Shown: positions 24,880 through 34,821 of the stretch, piece after piece
Layout: each line of letters starts with the position of its first letter
How positions within the stretch are numbered: the stretch's first letter is position 1
NCBI RefSeq assembly: GCF_000204055.1
Contig: NW_006768768.1
Coordinates: forward strand, 184,150 to 248,149
Origin: Melampsora larici-populina 98AG31
Lineage: Eukaryota; Basidiomycota; Pucciniomycetes; Pucciniales; Melampsoraceae
Length of the DNA: 64,000 nucleotides
Reading direction: 5' to 3'
Notes under the pieces: generated by a model
What the model saw: only the letters and a program-made list of their open reading frames with translations
What the model was told of the DNA's origin: nothing
Databases searched by the model: none
Position numbers and translations under genes: made by a program

Positions 24880-25816
24880 CCTAACCGCATGAGTGGAGTA
24901 GAAAGTGTATGGGCAATGGACATGCATATGACCCTCACTCCGTAGTTTTTTGTCTTTGTTTTTGTGTGCTCAACGCTGGCTTGTATACTCTTGTATCACT
25001 TCTTTTGTATCATCCATGCGATAAGTCCTGGGCTTGTATTATGCCATTGAACAGTACACTGATTGTATCTCACGCCCGAGACTTGGGTCTGTCCGACTCT
25101 GTCTGATGTCTGTCCCCAAGTCACTTTGATTGGAGATGTCTGACTCAATTCGAATATGCCGACTCATAACCCTTGGGGTAAAGGACTGAGCCTTTCTTTG
25201 AGCTCTGGTAACAAACCTTAACAAACTCATTCAACTTCCGTAGCATAAAATGCATATTTGATATCATTCGACATGAAACGCAGACCCCAAAGCCCCTTTG
25301 TATTCAATCTATCCCATTTGTCGGACGTCCCAACAGCACCTTGCGCACCTAGACACTTCGAGTTCATTCAATACGTCAAACTCAGGTCACCCTCACGGAC
25401 GCTCAAGGACGTTGAGCTATGTTGTAGAGCTGAGCTACCTTCGGTGATCTTCAATCCCTTAGCTTTACCCCTTTTCAGTGAGTGTCCATCGAAGAGATAT
25501 TTAGTCTTGCTCTGAGACTTGATCCCGTCACTGAGTGCGAAGTTGAGTACTTAGCTTTGACCCACGCTTGTGTGGCTTTTGTGTTATTGAGGTTTATTGA
25601 CTCAGCATGCTTTACCGTTCAGTAAGCCGTAGAAAGGCCTCAAGAACACCCCTTGGCGTTGTTCAAGGTATAAAAAGACAAGACCCATCTTTTCAGAGGT
25701 CCCAATCCAAGCAAGTCTTACACATCAAACTTGATACTCAATCAATCCATTATCGCTCATAAACCCATCAACCCAGCTTAATCTAACCTGCTAAATCTCA
25801 CCTTATCAATCTCACA
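24880..25816. other. Spacer between D and F
   Basis: No supported gene. Small open frames (24909-25106, 25258-25515) lack motifs. A TATA-like tataaaaag occurs at 25670, about 150 bp before the F start codon, and may be the F promoter. Confidence 0.4.
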
Positions 25817-26650
25817 ATGCAAGCTGAAACTTCAATGCAAGCTGAAACCTCGCGCGTTGATCTTCAAACGCACAAGTACTGGGATAAAGTTCAGACGATA
25901 CCCTCTCATATCAAGTATTTGCTTAATCCTGATGTAGATTACAATCAGAAATCGACAAAAAAAGAAGACCTCCGAGACATGATGAGGCATTTTGGTATTG
26001 AACGCCAACATTTTCCTGCTAGTCTCGTGAAAGCCAAGCTTCTCAACAATTACAAGGACCTCCTATTGCCCAATCTTCAACCTTTCATCAGCCAGATGGA
26101 CACTGGTGCAGCACGAGCCAGAGCCGCGGACAACGCCAAACGGTCCCCTTTCCTCCAGCCAGCCACCTCGTCACTTGAAACCCTTCGGTCGGCTATCCTC
26201 ACGAAGATCAGGGCTAGTCTCGTTCCCCCAACCTTTTCCAAAACGGCACTTACCAGACTCTGGCGGCACGCATTCTATCCTGCTCCGAAAAACAGCTACG
26301 CCCATGTGGAGTTTTTTGCGCGCCCACATACCTTTGATGAAGCCGATCTTCCTTCTAAGAGCCGCGACGTCTTGCGACACGCCCTACAATGCGAGCACCC
26401 CGAAGTATTTGTACCTCTTGTGGCATGTACGGAGCCCATTTTACGCGCGCTGTACGAACGATTCGTCTTGGAAAAAAAAAACCTGGACACTGAGCTTTGT
26501 TATGGAGTACACTACTACATTATTGAGTCAGATGGTACTAGTCCAGGGAATAATTACGAGTATTCAGATGAGCAGAACTGTGAAGGATCAAATCCACCTA
26601 GCCTCTCGGCCTCCGTCAATCTCAATAAAAGTGTTAAGATGAATCTTTAA
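25817..26650 (+). CDS. Element-borne gene F with SAP/HeH-like N-terminal helices
   Basis: This single-exon gene codes 277 residues. It opens with a duplicated MQAETS unit. Residues about 48-88 (KKEDLRDMMRHFGIE... SLVKAKLLNNYKDLLLP) have the spacing of a SAP or helix-extension-helix motif: two short helices, a small turn, then a Lys-rich second helix. That would suit DNA binding. The rest is mixed helix and strand with FSKTALTRLWRHAFYPAP and an acidic, low-complexity end. The motif call is by eye. A tataaaaag box at 25670 may drive it. No paralogue is seen elsewhere in the window. Confidence 0.7.
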   Translation: MQAETSMQAETSRVDLQTHKYWDKVQTIPSHIKYLLNPDVDYNQKSTKKEDLRDMMRHFGIERQHFPASLVKAKLLNNYKDLLLPNLQPFISQMDTGAARARAADNAKRSPFLQPATSSLETLRSAILTKIRASLVPPTFSKTALTRLWRHAFYPAPKNSYAHVEFFARPHTFDEADLPSKSRDVLRHALQCEHPEVFVPLVACTEPILRALYERFVLEKKNLDTELCYGVHYYIIESDGTSPGNNYEYSDEQNCEGSNPPSLSASVNLNKSVKMNL

Positions 26651-27385
26651 TCGAAGGTCTGATTACTTCACTTTTTAATTCTATATACTATATATCGTCA
26701 TGTGAATTGTGGATTGCTCCCCTTGTTATACTTGAAGTAATAAAAAACTATCGGTGTGGAAAACAGCACACGCTTTATTGCGTTATCGGAGAATATCTCT
26801 CAACCTTTGCCAAACTTCTTAGATGAGAGGTTTTGCTTATTCTGACCCTGAGCCATCTTCTAGATTTTTCTCTATTCGCTACCCAGTATCCTCCTGAGCT
26901 GTTATATCATGACTGATCTGTATTAGAGCGTCTTATATCAAGTTCACCTTTTCCGAAGGTATCAACAGCCCATTCACCAGTCAGTAGTTCTTTCAAACCG
27001 ATGTGAGACGATTACACTGACTTCTCACTCGTCTCTCAGTGTACGAGCCTATGATATCATCGCCCCTTCTTCACATTTTAGACAGCGTGACGGGTATATC
27101 GCGGTTAATCCCATCATATCAGGCGTTTGGTCAACACAATGGGCTCAATCTCAAAATTTGCTTTTGAGTGCCTTTGTCTCCTTCATTTGATTTTCTTACG
27201 CTTCATGCTCTTTCTTTAATGCATCATCTCCCCCTGGCCAAGTGGAATCACAAACTGACCTCACTGCTTACTTTACACTGTTAAACCCTCTTCACCAAAC
27301 AGTTGTCCTAGATCCTCAACTTCATTTCGTTTCAGTCTCTTTCCCCAAGTACTTCGATTGAAATCAAGGCTCTTAATTCATCTCC
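26651..27385. other. Spacer between F and G
   Basis: No gene seen. It contains the F 3' end (AT-rich, tatactatatat near 26685) and the G leader. Confidence 0.4.
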
Positions 27386-28384
27386 ATGAACGAATCAGGA
27401 TGCAAACCCGCCGGTCGCGAGGCTGCTCAAACTACTGTTGACCACTACGACGGCCAAGATATTATGATTCTTACCCCCAATGGAGCCAAATACATACGTG
27501 GTGTATGTATACTCCAGACTATCGGTACACCGTGAGACAGTTTCATAGATTCAACCTTTTTCCCGTTCTAGGGTCTTTGATCAAAAGTATACCCCGCTGA
27601 CTTTCTCATGGCTTACCAAACAAATCCCATCATCAGTGAGAACTCGAGCAAGGACAAGCCTAATCAATTCGAGGCCAACACCATGAAGACCATCAACACA
27701 CACCTGAGCGTTCTGAAGGATGTTATATCAAAACAACCGATCGTTATAACTGCGGAAGGACTCGGCTACCATGGAGGAGTACAAATACCGCGGAACCAAT
27801 TGTGAGTCTGTACTAGCTTATGTCGTATTTAATATCTTGCTTCTGGTACTTGCTCCGCTAGGTCTACCTTGTGCTTACTCAGAACCGCTCTCAGGACGAT
27901 GGTTGATGGGAGACCAAACCTCTTGTTCGATCGAATGAAACCAGATGAGATGCCCAAGTTTCAAGACATGTCAATGCGCGAACTCGCCGACTGGCGACTT
28001 GGTGTCTTGATTCAAACCCCCGAAGCCGGTGTTCATTTCAACCGCGTGTTCAACTTGAAACGCACTCAAGAAGGCTTCAGTCATGTCTCTTATCCTGTTC
28101 CTTTCACAATCAATATGTCCAACGATATCGATGAGATGATCATTAGTTCAGAATACGACCACAAGTTCATATTACGTTGCATCTCACTAGCAGAAGAAGC
28201 TGCAATCCACAATCGATCAAAGCTTGCTCCAAGCTTATCAGAGTTGCACGGTATATACTTGTGGGACACTAGAAAATGGGCATCAACTTTCCCCGATGCC
28301 GTCGGGAATGTTGGAACTCATGATGGCGTCCAAAGTTCGTTGAGCGAATCCGGACATTTGGAAAAGGTGTTTACATGTAATTAA
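27386..28384 (+). CDS. Element-borne gene G, function unknown
   Basis: Three exons (27386-27500, 27588-27801 and 27862-28384) join at GT-AG sites in agreeing phases to give 283 residues. The protein looks globular and soluble, with stretches such as DIMILTPNGAKYIR, ITAEGLGYHGGVQIPRNQL and MSMRELADWRLGVLIQTPEAG. There is no signal peptide or membrane segment. I do not recognise the family. It is the last gene before the right end of the CACTA element and has no second copy in the window. Confidence 0.65.
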
Positions 28385-29039
28385 GAGTCTCACCTTCCTG
28401 AAAGACTGAGATTCGCTATAATACAACTACTGACAACATTCAACCTTGTATTTCTGATAGCATCTGCTGAAAATCCACACCTTATCAGAAGGTCAAGTCA
28501 ATCATCAATACAAACACCCAAGAACTGCAAAAAGCGTCAGCAACTTCAATATCCTTCCCGCCATTCGCCAAAGCGCAAACGTGGTAATGGGCACCGCTGT
28601 CAGTCGGAGTTTTGCCGCCTATCTTTTGATCCGATATGAAGCTGTTGAAGTCGGCTGACCCTTTTTTGAACGTGTAAATTGACTGGTCAGACTCTCTTTA
28701 ATCAGGACATGTAGTCGTCTGCAACAGCGGGGGTCAGCTTTGGCTCTTTTGTTTATAACTCGTAATGATGAGTATGTTGCGCTTGTATATCTATGTTGTT
28801 GATTATTGTTGGTCAAATTTGATCCTAGTCCAAAATTATATATTGATTATCTCATCATTGTATTCAGTAAGCTATCATATGGAATGGTATTTAATTGAAT
28901 GTTACTACAGTGCCTTGTTCAGTATGTGTAGGATTGCATAGAGAGGATTTGCAGCTATCTTAGAAACTGAGAAACTGAGAAACCAATAAACCATTGAGGA
29001 ATGAAACCAAGAACCCGTTAATCATGTACGTGTGTTTGC

Positions 29040-29215
29040 AATAAATTACAGTACTCAAAGCAACCATGTTTATGGACATAGTTGCTGTATATAGTTTCTT
29101 GTTGGTGGGGAACATACTTTGAAAATACTTCAATTGTTTTTTCCCCGCCAAAAAAAACTATGTACGACAAATATGTATGCGTACATATATAGCTTTGAGT
29201 ACCACAAATTAATTA
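29040..29215. repeat. Degenerate fold-back repeat
   Basis: The arms 29046-29120 and 29138-29215 pair imperfectly. agtactcaaagc is matched by gctttgagtacc, and ggtggggaaca by ttccccgcc. It is probably an old MITE. Confidence 0.5.
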
Positions 29216-29373
29216 CACATTTACACACCACAGCTTACATAACTATAACAACGGACAATCCATGTGTAATACAGAGAGTCAGGCAGAGCCCCAAAATCAA
29301 CGCTCACCATGGTCACAGAACCACAAAGGTGCAGCCTTAGGATGATGAATTCGCCGCCCAATTAATTGGCACA

Positions 29374-29517
29374 GCCAACATAGATGCCTAAAATTGAAAA
29401 ATTAGAGGTATCAGAATCTTTCCAAGGTGTTGATCTGAATTGTTTTTTTTGCGCCCTGTCCAAGAGTTTGTATCCGATGATCCGTTGGATTGAAAAATCC
29501 GAGGCATCTATATTGGC
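29374..29517. mobile_element. MITE with gccaacatagatgcc-type ends
   Basis: The left tip gccaacatagatgcct pairs with the right tip aggcatctatattggc (one mismatch). Inner ccgagg and tccaagg words match the MITE at 43346-43541, so both belong to one family. Confidence 0.6.
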
Positions 29518-29926
29518 GGCGCGGGTCCCCAAGCGGTTAGGGGAACAGGGAGAGCTTTGAAGAAGGTGTCGGCGGGGTTTGCAGGTGCCAAAGTTGTCTT
29601 GGGGGGCCAATGGGTAATGGTTGGATTTTGTTTGCTTCAAGCGCTTAGGGACTGGAACGGTTGGGAGGTGTTTCAGGAGCAGGGCTGTGGTCTGGTTTTT
29701 GAGTAGAGGTGCCAGATGGCCACTACACGCACTTTTTGTGTCAGGGATCAGCCTGAACATAGAGTTTGTAATTGCTCAGCAGTGCGCCAAAATTGCAAGC
29801 ATAAGCGGGGGTGGTTAAGGTCCCTGCATGAGCTGAACCAAAGTATGATGCTTCTTCCACCAGAGATTTACACTTGGCAGGGGTCAGATTGCATCAATGC
29901 AAAAGCTGATTGTACATTCAAATATT

Positions 29927-30100
29927 AAGATTCAGGAAGTAGTGAGCTCTGCTATCCTTTAAGTGCACCTGCTGTTCATTGAAAATCATGTGTGAATTCC
30001 TTCAAGATTCCCAAATTATTTCCTACTGCAGGAATACACTCAAAAAGATTCCCTGGGGACCCCATTTTCCCGCCAGGGAACCTCTTTAATGCTGGCAGTG
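29927..30100 (-). repeat. Right terminal inverted repeat of the CACTA element
   Basis: Inverted copy of 10834-11007 ending in CAGTG, followed by the TGA target duplication at 30101-30103. Confidence 0.93.
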
Positions 30101-30103
30101 TGA

Positions 30104-30263
30104 TTGGGATTCAATGGCCCCTTGGATGATAGAGATGACCGTTAGTGGTCAGATACGGGCCAATGAAGGCATACCTCTCACTGGGGACTTCAATGAGGTT
30201 GGGAAAGTACTCGAGTTTGGGGAGAGGGCATTCAAAAAGAAACCTAGAAACAATAAATTGTAG
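30104..30263 (+). pseudogene. hAT transposase, 3' end (continues from 10833)
   Basis: Taken straight on from codon position 10832-10833, this stretch stays open for 53 codons to a TAG at 30261-30263. It reads WDSMAPWMIEMTV... and then GDFNEVGKVLEF, which fits the short tail after the hAT dimerisation domain. It is separated from its 5' part only by the CACTA element. Confidence 0.8.
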
Positions 30264-30651
30264 ATCTTTTTTCATTTATTTACTTTACTTTGTTTACGGT
30301 TTTTCTTTACACTTGTTCAGAACTCTCTTACAATAAATTTTGAGACCTTGTTTCCTTTTTTCAACTTTTTTCTTTCCTTTTCTTTACACTCATTTATATA
30401 CCTTTACATATCTATCCTTTATTTCTACTTTCTTTAATGTCCTTACTGTGTCTTTACTTACAATAAAATTTCTGCCTTTTTGAAGATTTTTTTTTTGCCT
30501 GCAGCGCTGCAAAACGCTGCGCGGGCGAAGCTGAGTTTTTGTCTTTTTTGCCCAATTATTTATCAAAGCTGACCTTAGAGCTGCCAGACTCGAGGCTTCT
30601 GACATTCAGTTGTGCCGTCTGATGTACGGCGAGCAGCGCTGCAAGCCAGAG
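30264..30651. other. hAT right flank, T-rich then GC-rich
   Basis: A T-rich stretch (30264-30480) is followed by the GC-rich gcgctgcaaaacgctgcgcg (30505-30524) and the proposed hAT end at 30651. No gene is seen here. Confidence 0.5.
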
Positions 30652-31850
30652 TTGGCTCCAGTGATGCATCAAATACGCCCAAGCTCCCTCTTGGCTTGCC
30701 CAAACCCAGGGTACCTTTGGGATGGCAAGTGCTGGGACTCCCAAAGCAGCAGAATGGCATTCTTTATACAAAGTCTACATGGTACTTGCTTGGGTACCTC
30801 ACTTTCTTAGTGGCAAAGCTGGCACCACTTTAGCTAAGATCGTTGCAAGCCTGCTCCAACTCATTCAAATTGGCAACTTATGTACTTTGCGTAGTTTTCA
30901 CCGAGACAATGGTGAAAAGATTAGTAACTTGGTACATGGCTATCAAACCACCCTAGGAGATGACTGGCCACATATCATGAAAAACCTAACTTGCATTTTG
31001 TGGAACATATTGGTGAAATCTCAACCAGGCTTGGGCCACCAGCTTATACTGCTAGCTGGTTGGGTGAGCAGAGAATTGGAAGCCTGGTTCAGACAGCTAA
31101 GAACGGAAATATCCGTCAGTCTCTTTTGTCCCCCTGTTAAGCACTTGAATTCATAGCAGCTGATCTCAATCCTTGAGACTTGGGAGGACAGGGTGAGACA
31201 TTACTTCACCAACAAGCAAGATGGGGATTCTTCAAAGCAATGATCAACAATAGTCACTCTGCCATGGAGGGGGATCCAATCTCCAGAGATTACCTTCAAT
31301 GGGACCACCAGTCAAGGTGGACTGTCAAGAAGCTCAGTCCTGCAGGCTTTCAGGCACTCCAACGTTTCAATCATCTTGAGGGTCGTCACACCTTCAACTC
31401 AAAATTTGACGTTACTTCATCCATCAGGATCTTAAATAAGGCACACAGCACTCACAAGACAACACCTGGGAATAGCTACATAACATATGCCCTCAACTCT
31501 CAAAGATGACCCGGATGTATCACACAAATAGTCCGGCTCAACAACCTGGCCGCCCCACTGCTTGTTGTGCAGTCACTAAAGTCACTGAGTCATCAAGACC
31601 AGCACAAGAATCCGTACTCTTCCTTACCAGACTTGCTGAACGCCACTGTTGTTGATGATTCACATGAGGAATATCATGTCATTAAAGTTGAGGACATCAT
31701 TGGACGCATAGTTGTCATGTGGGACCCTAGTGGTACATTTGATATTGACATGGCAACATCCAATCTTAGGGATTTGTGCAAGACAGCCACAAAGAAGATG
31801 CAATGGATATGGAGTAAGATTAATGTGTATGTTGAAGTTGTAATATATTC
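30652..31850 (+). pseudogene. Tnp2-type CACTA transposase relic, C-terminal part
   Basis: This is the decayed back half of the gene whose front lies at 4686-6798. In the early frame, GTFGMASAGTPKAAEWHSLY near 30705-30765 matches the GSGTLKADELRILF region of the intact Tnp2. Downstream, mixed frames recall the APNHHMVLHL and FPFERL region (PHI near 30970; ASWLGER-like near 31050-31075). Then comes a C-terminal region (31180-31509, 31567-31850) with EDIIGRIVVMWDP, comparable to ATLFGRIVSIF in the intact protein. Frameshifts and stops make it dead. Confidence 0.7.
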
Positions 31851-31935
31851 TAGACATGACATCTTTTATGTATTCATTGTGATTTTATGGTATTGGTTGA
31901 TCCTGAAAAGCGACAAATCTCCTTTGTCGAGATAC

Positions 31936-32170
31936 CTGAATTCCCGTGACAGTTTCTAGAAGTGAGTCTCAATCACTTCTCGTCACAATACCTGAAACAC
32001 TAACCTGAATTCCCGTGACAGTTTCTAGAAGTGAGTCTCAATCACTTCTCGTCACAATACCTGAAACACTAACCTATAAGGTTTGTTCAGGTCACAATAT
32101 AAAATAAGGAAAAGGGTCGACGCGATGAGTTCAGTAAGATTCTTTTCCTTTCCGTAAGAAGACGGATAAA
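31936..32170 (-). repeat. Intronless (spliced) copy of the 32-kb unit
   Basis: Read on the minus strand, 32170-32141, 32140-32074 and 32073-32005 are the three exons of the neighbouring unit joined without introns, followed by one extra copy of the third exon (32004-31936). The copy begins 6 bases beyond the end of the source's third exon. All segments look identical to the source by eye. Confidence 0.85.
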
Positions 32171-32176
32171 TTTCAC

Positions 32177-32577
32177 CTGAATTCCCGTGACAGTTTCTAG
32201 AAGTGAGTCTCAATCACTTCTCGTCACAATACCTGAAACACTAACCTATATAGAACAAAAGATAGAAATAGACAAGTACAAAAAGGACACTACTTGTTAG
32301 ATGAAGAGAATAGAAAGAATAGACCAGTTGACTATGTATCTGACCTATAAGGTTTGTTCAGGTCACAATATAAAATAAGGAAAAGGGTCGACGCGATGAG
32401 TTCAGTAAGATCTAGCGTCGACAATGATTCAGATGAAAAAGAAAAAGATAACATCACAGTATGATAATTAGTAACAGTCATATTGAAGATCAAACTAATG
32501 GAGAGTAGAGACTATTGATGATAATGTAGTGAAGGGGTTGAACTTACTCTTTTCCTTTCCGTAAGAAGACGGATAAA
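32177..32577 (-). ncRNA. Short spliced transcription unit, apparently non-coding
   Basis: This unit is inferred by comparison with the intronless copy at 31936-32170. On the minus strand: exon 32577-32548 (at least), intron 32547-32412 (GTAAGT...CTAG, 136 bp), exon 32411-32345 (67 bp), intron 32344-32246 (GTCAGA...ATAG, 99 bp), exon 32245-32177 (69 bp). The third exon contains an 8-bp-stem hairpin (agaagtga/tcacttct) with outer gtgac/gtcac pairing. No frame stays open through the joined exons, so it may be a leader or a non-coding RNA. It is not simply a minisatellite. Confidence 0.6.
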
Positions 32578-32613
32578 GGAAAAGAGTATTAGCGCGAAAA
32601 GGGGGAGGCGCAA

Positions 32614-32621
32614 TTTAAATA
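32614..32621 (-). promoter_or_regulatory. TATA-like box of the 32-kb unit
   Basis: TATTTAAA on the minus strand lies 37 bp before 32577, the point where the spliced copy starts. That spacing suits a transcription start near 32577. Confidence 0.45.
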
Positions 32622-32767
32622 GGGATCATTTAAGTTTGAGTCTGACATCTTAAGTTTGAATAAAACTACTGTATTTTAGTATGTAAAGTGATTTGATACT
32701 TAGAGTCTTATTCACCTTTCACCACGGCTGAAACCTAGGTACGAGAGACTGAGGTGTCTCTCAACAG

Positions 32768-33040
32768 ATCCTGTGGTTTGAATTTTGACATGACTCAGTA
32801 AAGACTTTTTGTGGCAGATTGAGAGTTGTGAAAAAAATGTAAGCTGGGCCCATAACTGATTTCTTGATGTCAGATGAATGCAAGTTACTTGTGCTGGATC
32901 TTACGTCCAGCTGGAGCTACGTTGAAGCATTATTGCAAACATATTGAAGCTTTGTTGAGATCTTTTTGGAGCTTTCATGAATCTTTCATGAAGTAAGTGG
33001 TAGGCTCTGGCAGGGGTAGGCTCTGGCCTGCCAGAGCCCA
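32768..33040 (-). repeat. LTR-like repeat, copy 1
   Basis: On the minus strand it starts tgggctctgg, with a palindromic ctctggc/gccagag tip, and ends ccacagga. It matches 44000-44255 at roughly 75-80% by eye, with indels. It lies just 3' of the gag-protease relic in that relic's orientation, so it may be its 3' LTR or a separate insertion. Confidence 0.55.
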
Positions 33041-33148
33041 GTCAATGGGTGCTGTGAAGGAACTTAGGACAGTCAGGGGTGTTTTGTGGTACAGGCAATG
33101 CAATGGTGGCGGTTTTGATGGTGTCTTCACTAAGTGATCTTGCTGGCT

Positions 33149-34603
33149 CTAATTTGGTGTCCTGTTGATACGGTGGCCGTTCCTACAGAGCCACGGCATT
33201 CCTAAGATGACATCATATGAATCTTTGATTTGATTCACTAGACGGCGGGATGGGTCTTGGTCGTTGTCAATGAATAGGTTTGCATTGTCGGCTAAGCTGG
33301 GGGGTTGTCCATCAAAATCATAGACATCTGCTGTGATAGGAAGTGTACTCAGCAGAAGCCAGGTGCCAAGCACCTCGTGAGTTGAGCCACAATCAATCAA
33401 GGCGCAAGATTTCACAGGGGGGGCAGTTTTTTGGGTTAGGTGGGATGTGGCGCAAGGGGACTCTGACAGTGAAACAGTAGTAAAAATGTGTGGGTCATTT
33501 AAGTTTTTCTTTTCAAAACTACTACTCTCAGCTAATGTTAAAGTCTTCTCAGCACCTCCGCTTGGCGGTGGCACATCCGTCACTCTCAAGCATTGCCATT
33601 TTTTGACTCCTCTGCCCCACTCCCCTCTCCCAATCTACTATCTAATGCTGCAATCTTAGCTGTCAACTCAGCCATCTTTCCACTAGCGCCTCCTTTCCCT
33701 TTACCACAACAACCACACCACCTTGCTCAATGACCAGATTTCCCGCAACAATAACAGAAGTTGCCATCAGATTGATGGTTGTACTTGGAGGATGTGATGT
33801 CAAAACACGTGCTGGAACAATCCATGGCGTCCGGATCAGATGGTCAACTGAGGCAGTGGGATTGGAGTTTTACTTGCCACGGCGTTGTTGTCAATTGGAC
33901 AAGTGAGGGTGGTGATATCCCCCAGTTTGGTAAAGGTTTCTCGGATCATGGCAATCCTCACCTCTTGTTTCAGACCTTGACAGTAGTGGCTAATGAGAGT
34001 TGGAGTTTCCCACTTAGTAGGCGGCACGAGGTTATTGAACGTGACAGTGTATGCTACCGCCAACTTGGTTTGTTCCAACAGCCGCAAGGAAGCTTCTGCC
34101 TGTTTCTGACAATCAGTGTTGAAAAATATCGATTCAAACGCCACAACAAACTCATCATATGTGACAGGTGCAATATCAGGGAGGGGGTTCCACACTCAAT
34201 GCAAGAACACCTGAGCCCATTCAACGGCTTCCCCGGTGAGGTAACAAAGGGCAAAAGTGACTTGGGACTGATTTTCCGGAAATAACAAGGTGTTGGTGAG
34301 AATATACAGGCCAAACTGACTAGCAAATGCTTCCGCTTTTGCTCCTCTAGTTTCTTCAACCTTATCAGGGGTGGCAACTTTTGGCGTTCAAACTTGAACA
34401 GTTGGGACTTGGGTGTATTGTTTCTCAAGCACGGTACAACATTTGGTCTTGGCAGCGAGTTTGGGCAACACTTATTTGATTCGCTGTGCCATGGCAGCAA
34501 TGTCAATGCTTGGTTGGGTGTTTTCCATTTTGTTGGCCGATGCGTACTCAGATGATTCAGATGGCTTGTTTGACACAGCAGTGGGGGAGTGGTACGTAGG
34601 CAT
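33149..34603 (-). pseudogene. Ty3-like retrotransposon gag-protease relic
   Basis: On the minus strand from an ATG at 34603, a gag protein can be followed through mixed frames: AFASQFGLYILTN, EAVEWAQVFLH and LISHYCQGLKQEVR. A CCHC zinc knuckle follows near 33705-33760 (FCYCCGKSGH, then a stop codon, then ARWC), so one codon inside the knuckle is a TGA. A retropepsin-like domain follows (33149-33589) with the active-site ALIDCGST and the closing YDVILGMPWL. Reverse transcriptase and integrase are missing. It is dead and truncated. Confidence 0.8.
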
Positions 34604-34821
34604 GATTGTGGTTGGTAATTTGGAACCACTTTAATAATAATCCAATTTCAACTTTCTTAATAATCGTCTTCTTTTTTCCTCTCCTTAAAAAATTTTGTCT
34701 TCTAAATCTTCTTTTCTTTGTGTTCTTTTTCAAATTTTCAATGATAACTTCTGTATGCAATTTTGAATGTATAATAAAAATTTTCTTCTTTCTTGGTTTG
34801 GCTTGGAGAGATGCTATAATA

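Larger units (their letters stand above)
28385..29926. other. Right subterminal region of the CACTA element
   Basis: No gene is supported. It contains a degenerate fold-back (29040-29215) and a MITE (29374-29517). Several open frames on both strands (29362-29760 -, 29621-29818 +) lack motifs. Confidence 0.4.
10834..30100. mobile_element. 19.3-kb CACTA (En/Spm-type) transposon with six genes
   Basis: Both ends begin CACTGCCAGCATTAAAGAGG in inverted orientation. The inverted repeats are 174 bp (10834-11007 and 29927-30100) with 7 mismatches by eye. A TGA duplication flanks the unit, and the flanking hAT reading frame rejoins in frame when one TGA copy is kept. Inside are Tnp2 transposase (12528-15905 -), companion B (16649-20130 -), E (22080-22732 +), D (23595-24879 +), F (25817-26650 +) and G (27386-28384 +). 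The Tnp2 plus second-protein layout resembles TNPD/TNPA of plant En/Spm. The extra + strand genes are unusual. Open frames and consensus splice sites suggest recent activity, apart from one TGA in B. Confidence 0.9.
6799..30651 (+). mobile_element. hAT element (proposed limits) carrying the CACTA insertion
   Basis: An hAT transposase gene fills 7.4-10.8 kb and 30.1-30.26 kb. The proposed limits rest on a 13-base inverted match: ctctggcttgcag starts at 6799 and its complement ends at 30651. Just inside, CAGTG (left) and CAGCG (right) fit hAT ends, and GC-rich subterminal motifs occur on both sides (6816-6843; 30501-30533). The limits also coincide with the break in the surrounding Tnp2 relic. 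Codon counting across the gap fits one insertion: about 120 codons on the left plus about 13 on the right replace the roughly 110-130 expected. I could not find an 8-bp target duplication, so the exact ends are uncertain. Confidence 0.5.

Noticed and set aside
6801..30649. 8-bp hAT target duplication ctggcttg / caagccag
   Set aside because: The two 8-mers are reverse complements, not direct repeats, so they belong to the inverted end and are not a duplication.
31936..32577. Minisatellite or CRISPR-like array based on the repeated 69-bp block
   Set aside because: Only three copies of the 69-bp block exist, no short regular spacers occur, and the block order with GT...AG gaps is explained better by an exon-intron unit and its spliced copy.
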